35,332 bases of DNA from Nodosilinea sp. LEGE 07298 (GTDB lineage: Bacteria; Cyanobacteriota; Cyanobacteriia; Phormidesmidales; Phormidesmidaceae): NCBI RefSeq assembly GCF_015207265.1, contig NZ_JADEXE010000038.1, positions 1 through 35,332 on the forward strand, given 5' to 3'. The position numbers and the translations under genes are program-made. A model generated the notes under the pieces. That model did no database searches and was not told where the DNA came from. It saw only the letters and a list, made by a program, of their open reading frames with translations. Positions 16,926-22,791 of the stretch are shown here, in pieces (position 1 is the first letter of the stretch; every line of letters begins with the position of its first letter).

Positions 16926-17674
16926 GTGATTCTACCTCTATAGATAACTTGCAGAATCGTATTCAAGCGGTTCTTAAGGCTGATAGCCAAGACTTTTTTG
17001 AACTGGCAGAGCTGATGGGGAGAAATCCGCTAAAAGATTATGCTGGGGCAAATTTAGAGGGTGTTAACTTGGAAGGGAAAGACCTTTCAGGAGCAGATTT
17101 TTCGAGAACAAATTTGCGTGGAGCAAACTTGAAAAACTCTAAGTTATCAGGTGCAACATTGATTGGAGCAGATTTGACTGGCGCAAACCTTGAGGGTGCA
17201 GACTTTTCAGATGTCACGATTGATCAAGCAACATTGATTGATCATGCTGGTGTTTTGCCTGACGCAAACCTTTCACCTTTCCCATTGCCTAGGCGTCGGC
17301 GTACAGTGCGAGGGGGATCGCCAACAGGAATACTCGATTATTTAGCATCAAGCCCTGTCGAAACAGGAAGAAAGAAACTCGTAATTTATTCCCAAAGGGA
17401 TTTCCAAAAACCCCGAGGGTTTGGCGTTCCACAAAGTTTGGGCGTGGTAGAAGCTGCAATTGTACCCCACCATACAGGCAAAGTTTCCTATATGGGGACA
17501 TCTTGGCTTGCGCGTTGTCCAACGAACATTGCGATTCAAGAAGGTACAAAGGTGGTTGTAAATCGCCGTATGGGCAACACCTTGATAGTCTCTCCAGCAG
17601 AGGGGTATAGCAATGATGTTTCAGGCCATAAATTAGCAGGTAAGGTTTTTCAGGTTTTCTACAGCCAATCCTGA
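16922..17674 (+). CDS. Pentapeptide-repeat protein fused to NfeD-like OB-fold domain
   Basis: In this 250-aa protein, residues about 40-105 are clear pentapeptide repeats of A(N/D)L-x-G type (GANLEGVNLEGKDLSGADF and so on), which fold as a right-handed quadrilateral beta-helix. A basic linker (PRRRRTVRGG) follows. The last 75 residues, beginning near G186 (GKVSYMGTSWLARCP) and including IQEGTKVVVNRRMGNTLIVSP, resemble the C-terminal OB-fold of NfeD proteins. It is made together with the upstream 253-aa protein. Pentapeptide proteins can mimic DNA or mediate assembly, and NfeD-type OB domains are often found in signalling and conflict fusions. The architecture is unusual, and the role here is unknown. 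Confidence 0.8.
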   Translation: MSDSTSIDNLQNRIQAVLKADSQDFFELAELMGRNPLKDYAGANLEGVNLEGKDLSGADFSRTNLRGANLKNSKLSGATLIGADLTGANLEGADFSDVTIDQATLIDHAGVLPDANLSPFPLPRRRRTVRGGSPTGILDYLASSPVETGRKKLVIYSQRDFQKPRGFGVPQSLGVVEAAIVPHHTGKVSYMGTSWLARCPTNIAIQEGTKVVVNRRMGNTLIVSPAEGYSNDVSGHKLAGKVFQVFYSQS

Positions 17675-17785
17675 AAAACTATTTAGGCTAAATTTCAACT
17701 AGCTATCACCTCTTTCAGAGATCAGTGTCAAAGTTTCCCACTCACTGAGTGGACAGTCTTGGTCCCTTCGTACATCAAATATTAT

Positions 17786-18289
17786 TCAAATTGATGGCAA
17801 CATCACCCCACTCAAGCGTGGCGTCATCTGCTGCATAAACAGTTGCGCCACGTCGTGGTCTTCCTGTCGATCTGACTCGTAGTAGAGCTGCTCTAGCCCG
17901 CGTTTGACGATATCCACGGTTTCAGGGAACTGGAGCATTAGCTCCAGCACCTGATCACCGTAGTGTTCACGAATGGCACTGGTCATGAACTGCGGTGAAG
18001 CCATGAAGCCGACAATCATGTACGGCTCCATGTAGCTCTGCACCATGGAATGGGCGGTGTAGTGAATCGCCGCCCGTTCCCAAGTCGCTTTGCGCCGCAG
18101 ATCGCCGAACTGCTGGCGGATTTCATCCTTGAAGGTTTGGTTGGTGAATGGCAGACGCTCCGCCTCCGCTTCGGTCAGGTCGATGGACTCAGGTGCGCCA
18201 AGGAACACGCCTTTGACAGCACAGAGGCTTTCCCATGCCCAGTAGGCTTCTTTGCGGAGTTGCGAGATTTTGAGCATCTTAGGTATCAC
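17786..18289 (-). CDS. Hypothetical plasmid protein
   Basis: This 167-aa, mostly helical protein begins with GTG at 18289, whose first bases overlap the stop of the upstream gene (GTGA). An ATG five codons in (18277) is a possible alternative. Notable stretches are RKEAYWAWESLCAVKGVFLG, HYTAHSMVQSYMEPYMIVGF and an acidic segment, YYESDRQEDHDVAQLFMQQM. There is no signal peptide or clear membrane helix. It is coupled with the upstream gene of unknown function, so the two likely work together. No family recognised. Confidence 0.65.
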   Translation of the reverse strand: MIPKMLKISQLRKEAYWAWESLCAVKGVFLGAPESIDLTEAEAERLPFTNQTFKDEIRQQFGDLRRKATWERAAIHYTAHSMVQSYMEPYMIVGFMASPQFMTSAIREHYGDQVLELMLQFPETVDIVKRGLEQLYYESDRQEDHDVAQLFMQQMTPRLSGVMLPSI

Positions 18290-18702
18290 TGCTTATTCCA
18301 TGGGAACAGGCGTGAGGCTTTTTGGTAGCCCTGCCGCGCTGAATTGACGATAGGGTGATGTCCCTGTGCGTCATCTTCCATAATCTGGTGGTAGGCGGCA
18401 ATGTCGCCCGTCATCAGGGCTTCTTTGGCGGCGGTGGGCAATTTCGAGCGATCACCTTGCTTCAATCCTAACCCCTGATACAAATCCTCAGTCGTTTCGC
18501 CCGTCATGTGTTCGTTGGCCAGGCGGTTAACGGCGGCGTGGGTGCGGTTCTGCCCGCCGCGCTGTTTGATTTCCCCGTGCAGGCGTCGATTGACCAGACT
18601 GCGGTTTGGTTCTGAGGCATCAATGACGCCGCTGCCTTCCTGCTGAAACAAATCGCCTTGGGTGTCGTTGGGCTGGTTGCGCCAGTGGTCGAGAAATCCC
18701 AT
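18286..18702 (-). CDS. Hypothetical plasmid protein, coupled to the following gene
   Basis: I chose ATG 18702 (MGFLDHWRNQPNDT) because AAGGA lies about 8 bases upstream on the minus strand; the frame is open further to 18762. The 138-aa product is polar and probably partly disordered at the N-terminus, with NRSLVNRRLHGEIKQRGGQN and RLANEHMTGETTEDLYQGLG in the middle and a helical C-terminus. It resembles small plasmid proteins of DNA-associated type, but no family can be named. It is divergent from the RHH-like gene at 18872 and shares with it a roughly 170-base control region with two palindromes. Confidence 0.6.
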   Translation of the reverse strand: MGFLDHWRNQPNDTQGDLFQQEGSGVIDASEPNRSLVNRRLHGEIKQRGGQNRTHAAVNRLANEHMTGETTEDLYQGLGLKQGDRSKLPTAAKEALMTGDIAAYHQIMEDDAQGHHPIVNSARQGYQKASRLFPWNKQ

Positions 18703-18767
18703 CGGTCTTTCCTTCCCCATAGTCGGGGGGCTCAGTGGACGGTGTGTGATGGACAGCCTCATTCTAC

Positions 18768-18811
18768 ACGAATTCGTAAATTCGCGAATTTTTGAATATG
18801 GGAATTATGAT
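18768..18811. promoter_or_regulatory. Two abutting palindromes and a -10 box in a divergent promoter region
   Basis: ACGAATTCGT (18768-18777) is directly followed by AAATTCGCGAATTT (18778-18791); both are perfect palindromes. TATGAT (18806-18811) is a good -10 for the rightward gene at 18872, with the second palindrome covering the -35 position. The region separates divergent genes. The adjacent small RHH-like protein is the obvious candidate regulator, as RHH repressors bind such tandem sites. Confidence 0.6.
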
Positions 18812-18871
18812 AAATATGGCAGGGTTTCTGGTTTGTGCCGACAGGATGAAATAATCTGAGGTGGTCTCGCT

Positions 18872-19060
18872 ATGTACTCACACGCCTTGGTCAGTAAGAA
18901 AGACGATCCCAACTATCAGCAGGTCAGTGGTCACGTTCCTAAGGAGCTGGCTATCCGTTTCAAGCAGCATCTGGCCGCGAAAGACAAGAAGCTGAACGAG
19001 GGGCTGGAAGAGGCGATCGCCGCCTATCTTGCGCAGGAAGCGGGCAAAGCCAGCGACTGA
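18872..19060 (+). CDS. Small ribbon-helix-helix-like plasmid protein
   Basis: In this 62-aa protein, residues about 17-55 fit a ribbon-helix-helix pattern. A strand (QQVSGHVPKE) is followed by two helices (LAIRFKQHLAAKDKKLNEGL, then EEAIAAYLAQEA), as in CopG/ParG-type repressors. GAGGTGG (18859-18865) lies 6 bases before the ATG. It sits behind a pair of abutting palindromes, consistent with autoregulation. It could be a partition partner or a copy-number/operon repressor; no cognate ParA is adjacent. RHH assignment is by secondary-structure pattern, not by a diagnostic motif. Confidence 0.6.
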   Translation: MYSHALVSKKDDPNYQQVSGHVPKELAIRFKQHLAAKDKKLNEGLEEAIAAYLAQEAGKASD

Positions 19061-19112
19061 GCCTTTCTTAGGCAGCGCAAGCCGCCCCCTTGTGTATCGT
19101 TGGAGTGGTTGA

Positions 19113-19349
19113 TTATTCCGCGACGATGGACAGTTGCCTAGCCCCGTTCATCTCTCCCTGAGAGGCAGCACGGGCTTGAGCGAGTTCATCCAGCAATGCC
19201 TGATAGGACTCGGCGTCCTGCATGACGACAGCGGCTTTACCGTTGACCGTCAGCACCATGGGCTGATGGCTGTCCCGTAAGCGTTCCAAGAACTTCCGAG
19301 TATTGCGCTGGAAGTCTGTCAGGGAATGAATATCAAGCAGATTGAACAT
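19113..19349 (-). CDS. Phd/YefM-family antitoxin, no toxin beside it
   Basis: This 78-aa antitoxin of the Phd/YefM type begins FNLLDIHSLTDFQRNTRKFL and continues with HQPMVLTVNGKAAVVMQDAE and SYQALLDELA, the standard order of the DNA-binding N-terminal domain. Such proteins repress their operon and neutralise a RelE/ParE- or Doc-like toxin encoded downstream. Here the downstream space holds only about 50 bases and then the opposite-strand RHH gene, so the toxin is absent. It is an orphan, perhaps retained as a regulator or as a guard against related toxins. Confidence 0.85.
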   Translation of the reverse strand: MFNLLDIHSLTDFQRNTRKFLERLRDSHQPMVLTVNGKAAVVMQDAESYQALLDELAQARAASQGEMNGARQLSIVAE

Positions 19350-19519
19350 CGTGCGTCCAAAACAGGGAATTCACATATAATTCCATGATGGCATATCCCA
19401 TCGTGTAGCCACAACCGTGAGTCATACCGTCTAAACCATTCAGGTCAGCGGATTTGACCGCTATTGTGGCAGAGCTTAGGGGAAATGGATCATAGCCATT
19501 ACAGGCTACCAAAAAACAA

Positions 19520-19543
19520 AGGCTTCGTTGGTGGTGGAAGCCT
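19520..19543 (+). promoter_or_regulatory. Hairpin in the repA leader
   Basis: AGGCTTC (19520-19526) and GAAGCCT (19537-19543) form a 7-bp stem about 40 bases before the repA ATG. The roughly 235 bases between the antitoxin gene and repA contain no other gene. A leader hairpin here could limit repA translation or be part of a countertranscript control, which is inference from position. Confidence 0.4.
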
Positions 19544-19584
19544 GTTCTCGAACCGAACCATGATGTGGTGCAGAACGACAGATA

Positions 19585-20493
19585 ATGGCTAAGAAGTTGT
19601 CACCTGTGATGAACAGGTACATCGAATCTGTGGCAAGTATTCATCAGACGCCGCAAGCTTATGAGCCAGTGTTCACCCCGAGGGAACTGGTGCAGGCAAC
19701 GCTGCCGCACAGTAATCCCGGTGATGACCTGCCCACCTGGTCGCGTCGCAACGGAAATTATGTGCTGGGGATTCAGCCGGGCTGGAACTATGACAAGGAC
19801 GAAAGCTTTGGCTACCCCTACGGCACCATACCCAGACTGTTGATTTACTGGATAGCCACCGAGGTACTGCGTAAGAAGCAGCGGCGGCTTGAGTTGGGGG
19901 ATACCCTAAACGGCTTTATGGATAAGGTCGGCCTGAGCCCAGAGACGGGCGGCGGTAAGCGCAGCGATGCCAAGCGACTGCGGGAACAGATGGATCGGCT
20001 GTTCCATGCCCGCATCACCTTCCAGTTCAGCGCAGAAATGCAGCAGGTGCGCTACCGCAACCGCTTGGACATGCAGGTTGCCCCTAAGACTCAGGTGTGG
20101 TGGTCAGAGCGGCAGCCTGATCAGCAGGTGATGTTTGGTAGCTGGATTGAGCTGGGTGACGAGTTCTATCAGGCGATTATGGAATGTTCGGTACCCATCG
20201 ACATGCGAGCCTTGCGGGCGTTAAAGAAATCCCCGCTTGCGCTTGACCTGTACGCCTGGGCGACGTTTAGGGCAGTGGCGGCCACCCGCAAGGGACGGAT
20301 GCAGAAAGTGCCATGGAAGGCACTGGCGCAGCAGTTCGGCAGTGATTACGCCCGTCCGAGGGACTTTAAGATTAAGGCACGGGCGCAATTGAAAAAAATC
20401 CAATTGGTCTATCCCGATCTCAACCTAGAAGAACAGGATGATTACCTGATCATCCGTCCTAGCCTGCCTGCGATACCAGAGAAGGTGAAGTAA
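19585..20493 (+). CDS. repA: Plasmid replication initiator RepA
   Basis: This 302-aa protein is of the plasmid RepA family (PF04796 type). The most diagnostic stretch is YPYGTIPRLLIYWIATEVLR, starting at residue 77, and LELGDTLNGFMDKVGLSPETGG. These are followed by RLREQMDRLFHARITF, LKKSPLALDLYAWATFRA and the winged-helix-like C-terminus with WKALAQQFGSDYARPRDFK. Such proteins bind iterons and start plasmid replication. Four iteron-like repeats and a DnaA box lie 1.8 kb downstream (22269-22421), beyond a cargo gene. The ATG at 19585 has only a weak ribosome site, as is common for tightly controlled rep genes. Confidence 0.9.
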   Translation: MAKKLSPVMNRYIESVASIHQTPQAYEPVFTPRELVQATLPHSNPGDDLPTWSRRNGNYVLGIQPGWNYDKDESFGYPYGTIPRLLIYWIATEVLRKKQRRLELGDTLNGFMDKVGLSPETGGGKRSDAKRLREQMDRLFHARITFQFSAEMQQVRYRNRLDMQVAPKTQVWWSERQPDQQVMFGSWIELGDEFYQAIMECSVPIDMRALRALKKSPLALDLYAWATFRAVAATRKGRMQKVPWKALAQQFGSDYARPRDFKIKARAQLKKIQLVYPDLNLEEQDDYLIIRPSLPAIPEKVK

Positions 20494-20815
20494 TAGCGGG
20501 ATAGATTATTCTTGATAGCTCTATTGAGGTAATCCCTCCTTTCTTGCAAGGGCAAGAAGTAGAGAGATTTGTGTTGATATTTGTAGCTATTTTCATGGTT
20601 GGTGTGATACCGCCAATACATGAAAGATTTAAAGGTAGCGGTGCAGTGGATAGCGTTTAAATTATCCTGATTCTGAACAAAAGTATGGATGTTCCATCAT
20701 ACATTTGATAGACTCAAACTGTTGTCCTTGGCTAAGCCTCTGCTGAAAAGTAAGCCGCCAAGGGAATCTTAAAAAGTTATTTATTAGCACTATTAAACAA
20801 TATTTGGTGCATTCT
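20494..20815. other. Gene-free spacer after repA
   Basis: No convincing gene is seen here. The spacer contains a hairpin TTCTTGC-AAGG-GCAAGAA (20541-20558) without a T-tract, an AT-rich stretch, and the first copy of a structured repeat (20726-20763). Composition drops in GC after about 20500, marking the left edge of a cargo block. Confidence 0.5.
20726..20763. repeat. Structured repeat, copy 1 (left of cargo block)
   Basis: CCTTGGC (20726-20732) pairs with GCCAAGG (20757-20763), enclosing TAAGCCTCTGC and AAGCC. A second copy at 22077-22108 shares GCTAAGCCTCTGC and AAGCCGC but uses a different, still complementary outer stem. The pair flanks the 57-aa and nuclease-like genes. Confidence 0.55.
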
Positions 20816-20989
20816 ATGAATACCCCAAATAATATTCATGCGCTCTTGGAGAACAACCTCCGTCAGTTAAAAGAGGAAATCCTCAAAAGTGTTATCAACA
20901 GCGGCATAGCACAGGCGGATAATCATGAATTCAGTGATAAAAATTTTGATGAAATTATTGCCGCCGCTCATGCTTCTGTCACAGCATGA
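20816..20989 (+). CDS. Small hypothetical protein
   Basis: This 57-aa ORF begins at ATG 20816 (MNTPNNIHALLENNLRQL) and is predicted to be helical, with an acidic C-terminal half (HEFSDKNFDEIIAAAHASV). No strong ribosome site is seen. It lies in the low-GC cargo block between repA and the nuclease-like gene. Amphipathic spacing makes it plausible as a real small protein, but there is no family match and it could be spurious. Confidence 0.35.
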   Translation: MNTPNNIHALLENNLRQLKEEILKSVINSGIAQADNHEFSDKNFDEIIAAAHASVTA

Positions 20990-21155
20990 ATGTGGTTTGA
21001 ATGCATCTCGTTTGGTACATCTGAACGCATAGCTATTAAGGTAGAACTTTTGAATTAGCGATGTTAAATAAGTTTTGTAGAGATCTTCGATATTCTTAAT
21101 GGAGCAATCTTCCTCTTTTTTCTCGGACTGAACTGTTATACGGCAAGGAAAACTT

Positions 21156-21983
21156 ATGGATTTAAGCAAGCCATCTGAGTGCTTTTGGCACTGTTCAGTG
21201 CAGTTATCTAGTTCAAAAGCTGTGTCAGTAGCTAATGATTTGACATTTGAAGAATTACACAAGTTGGTTGTATCTCCTTGGCTTTCTGGCACACCCTTCG
21301 TGATTTCTGGAACAATCGTGCGTTCGTCCGCACAGGTTGTAAAAATTAGAGTTGCACATACAGATAAGCCTATGGAGTATTATGCCAAAGCATACAACGA
21401 GCGTATGCGTGTTCAAGGCATTGCTGATATGTCCACTAATCGGAGATTGCTCCCTTTTTCTCATGGTACCGACCTTACTTTTGAGCTACTTTTCTCTGGT
21501 GCAAAGTTAGCAGCACCAGAGCCTGATGAAGCTCTAGTTGAACAGCTATGTCGTCGCTTGCCTCAGTCAGCGAGAATCCTTGGAATGCGCTCACGAAAGG
21601 GGAAGGCGTCCTATGAAATTAACGACGAGTACGATGTTCAAGACCTCTTGCACGCTCTAATTCGTAGCTATATCAAATATTCTGTTCAAGAGGATCCACT
21701 TCCAAAAGTTGCAGGTGCGAAGTCTAGTAGAGCCGATATTTCAATCGAAGATCTTGGCATTCTTATTGAACTCAAGTACGTCCATGGTCCAGACGACCAG
21801 AAGCGTCTATTTGAGGAGTTTTCCCAGGACTTGGTTCTTTATGCGCAGTGGAAGCCACTCAAGACACTTATTTACGTTATTTATAACTCCGCTGACTTAC
21901 GCGACCCAGAAGCTCTTGAAAAACTCTCTTCTGAGACTGAGATTAATGGGAAGCGGTTCGCAGTTAAAGTTGTTTTAGTTTGA
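21156..21983 (+). CDS. Protein with C-terminal DpnII/MboI-type PD-(D/E)XK nuclease domain
   Basis: This 275-aa protein has an N-terminal domain (about 1-150) that is unrecognised. The C-terminal domain begins near residue 158 with EYDVQDLLHALIRSYI, the hallmark entry of the REase_DpnII-MboI family. It continues with SSRADISIED (D194) and ILIELKYV (E205-x-K207), giving the catalytic D...E-x-K set. Such domains are found in restriction and other conflict effectors that cut DNA. No methylase is coupled to it, so it is not a simple restriction-modification pair. AGGA stands about 8 bases before the ATG. It is low GC and inserted between repA and the iterons, flanked by structured repeats, so it is probably mobile cargo. 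Confidence 0.75.
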   Translation: MDLSKPSECFWHCSVQLSSSKAVSVANDLTFEELHKLVVSPWLSGTPFVISGTIVRSSAQVVKIRVAHTDKPMEYYAKAYNERMRVQGIADMSTNRRLLPFSHGTDLTFELLFSGAKLAAPEPDEALVEQLCRRLPQSARILGMRSRKGKASYEINDEYDVQDLLHALIRSYIKYSVQEDPLPKVAGAKSSRADISIEDLGILIELKYVHGPDDQKRLFEEFSQDLVLYAQWKPLKTLIYVIYNSADLRDPEALEKLSSETEINGKRFAVKVVLV

Positions 21984-22076
21984 TACTTTAAAACTGCCTT
22001 GAACTAAATGTCCTAAGTAACCAAACATCCTCAATATCCTTTACGTAAGGCTGGAGCCATTTGCTTTACACCGTTT

Positions 22077-22108
22077 CTAGCTAAGCCTCTGCATCTGCAA
22101 GCCGCTAG
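22077..22108. repeat. Structured repeat, copy 2 (right of cargo block)
   Basis: CTAGC (22077-22081) pairs with GCTAG (22104-22108) around TAAGCCTCTGC and AAGCC, matching copy 1 at 20726-20763. The outer stem bases differ between copies but stay paired, so the hairpin itself appears to be conserved. Confidence 0.55.
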
Positions 22109-22178
22109 GCTAATCCCTTGAGCGACTTCTCAACCGCAGGGACTATATACTTCATCCGATTCAGTTAATGACAACAGT

Positions 22179-22200
22179 GCCCATGGTTCACGCCGTGGGC
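22179..22200 (+). terminator. Hairpin after the nuclease-like gene, possible terminator
   Basis: GCCCATGG (22179-22186) and CCGTGGGC (22193-22200) pair over 8 positions with one G-U wobble around TTCACG, followed by TTT. It is a weak candidate terminator or origin hairpin. Confidence 0.35.
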
Positions 22201-22268
22201 TTTACTGTGCCTGTGGAAAATGTCCCCTCTATACCGCTGCTGGAGGGCAGAGCAGGGGGTTAGTACAC

Positions 22269-22470
22269 TTATCCACGGTGAAACGGTCGCGCATCGAGAT
22301 GGTCGGCGCAATCCTAAGCCCCACAGGCGATCCGTCCTGATCGATCATTTTATTAACGGTGCATCGGTCGCGCCCTGATGGTGCAACGGTCGCAGTGATC
22401 GACGGTGCAACGGTCGCGCATACATATAGTGATCTTTCCTCTATGTTCTTCTTTAAAAAATTTCCTATAG
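22269..22470. other. Candidate replication origin: DnaA box, four iteron-like repeats, AT-rich stretch
   Basis: TTATCCACG (22269-22277) matches a DnaA box in 8 of 9 positions. Four copies of a 19-base element of the form CGGTGCAACGGTCGCGCAT lie at 22276-22294, 22357-22375, 22379-22397 and 22403-22421; the last three are spaced 22-24 bases apart. An AT-rich stretch with AAAAAATTT follows (22422-22470) and could be the melting region. This fits an iteron origin for the RepA encoded at 19585. Several GATC sites are present. Confidence 0.7.
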
Positions 22471-22504
22471 GCGACAGCCACGAGACTGTGAAAAATTGCT
22501 CACA

Positions 22505-22562
22505 CCGATCCCCACACAAGGGGGGGATCGGCAGCCATGGGAGAAAGGCTCCCTTCGGGAGC
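22505..22562. repeat. Two strong hairpins between origin and methylase-helicase gene
   Basis: CCGATCCCC (22505-22513) pairs with GGGGATCGG (22523-22531). GCTCCC (22548-22553) pairs with GGGAGC (22557-22562) around TTC. There is no gene between the origin and 22792. The hairpins could be a terminator pair, a single-strand initiation site or part of the origin. Confidence 0.45.
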
Positions 22563-22791
22563 AGGTAGCGACAATGGATCGGTCATAGCAAAGCCTTAAA
22601 TAAATCCCCTAGTTATCAGCATCATCTCTGCACAGGACAACAGTTCCGCCGCGCCTATGCTGTAAAGCGTGATTGCGCTTGACTTTCGCCCCTGCCTGTT
22701 TTTGATTGCTGTTTTTGACGCAATTCATTCCAAAGGGTTGAGGCAAGCCGTGAGATACGCCTGTGGCCATGGGTTCCAGTGTCGGTAACCC

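Noticed and set aside
17737-17752. Short inverted repeat CCACT/AGTGG between convergent genes as a terminator
   Set aside because: The stem is only about 5 bp and no T-tract follows on either strand.
19010-19025. GCGATCGC (HIP1-like) as evidence for a cyanobacterial origin
   Set aside because: The octamer is not abundant across the window, and the replication and defence genes are of proteobacterial type.
20726-22108. Integron attC sites flanking the cargo block
   Set aside because: The hairpins are attC-like in shape, but I do not find the conserved attC core (RYYYAAC/GTTRRRY) and no integron integrase is present.
22276-22421. CRISPR array
   Set aside because: Only four short repeats with unequal spacing, an adjacent DnaA box and no cas genes; iterons fit better.
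22229-22519. 96-aa minus-strand frame across the iterons
   Set aside because: Its internal repeats are only the translated iterons; it has no start signal or family features.
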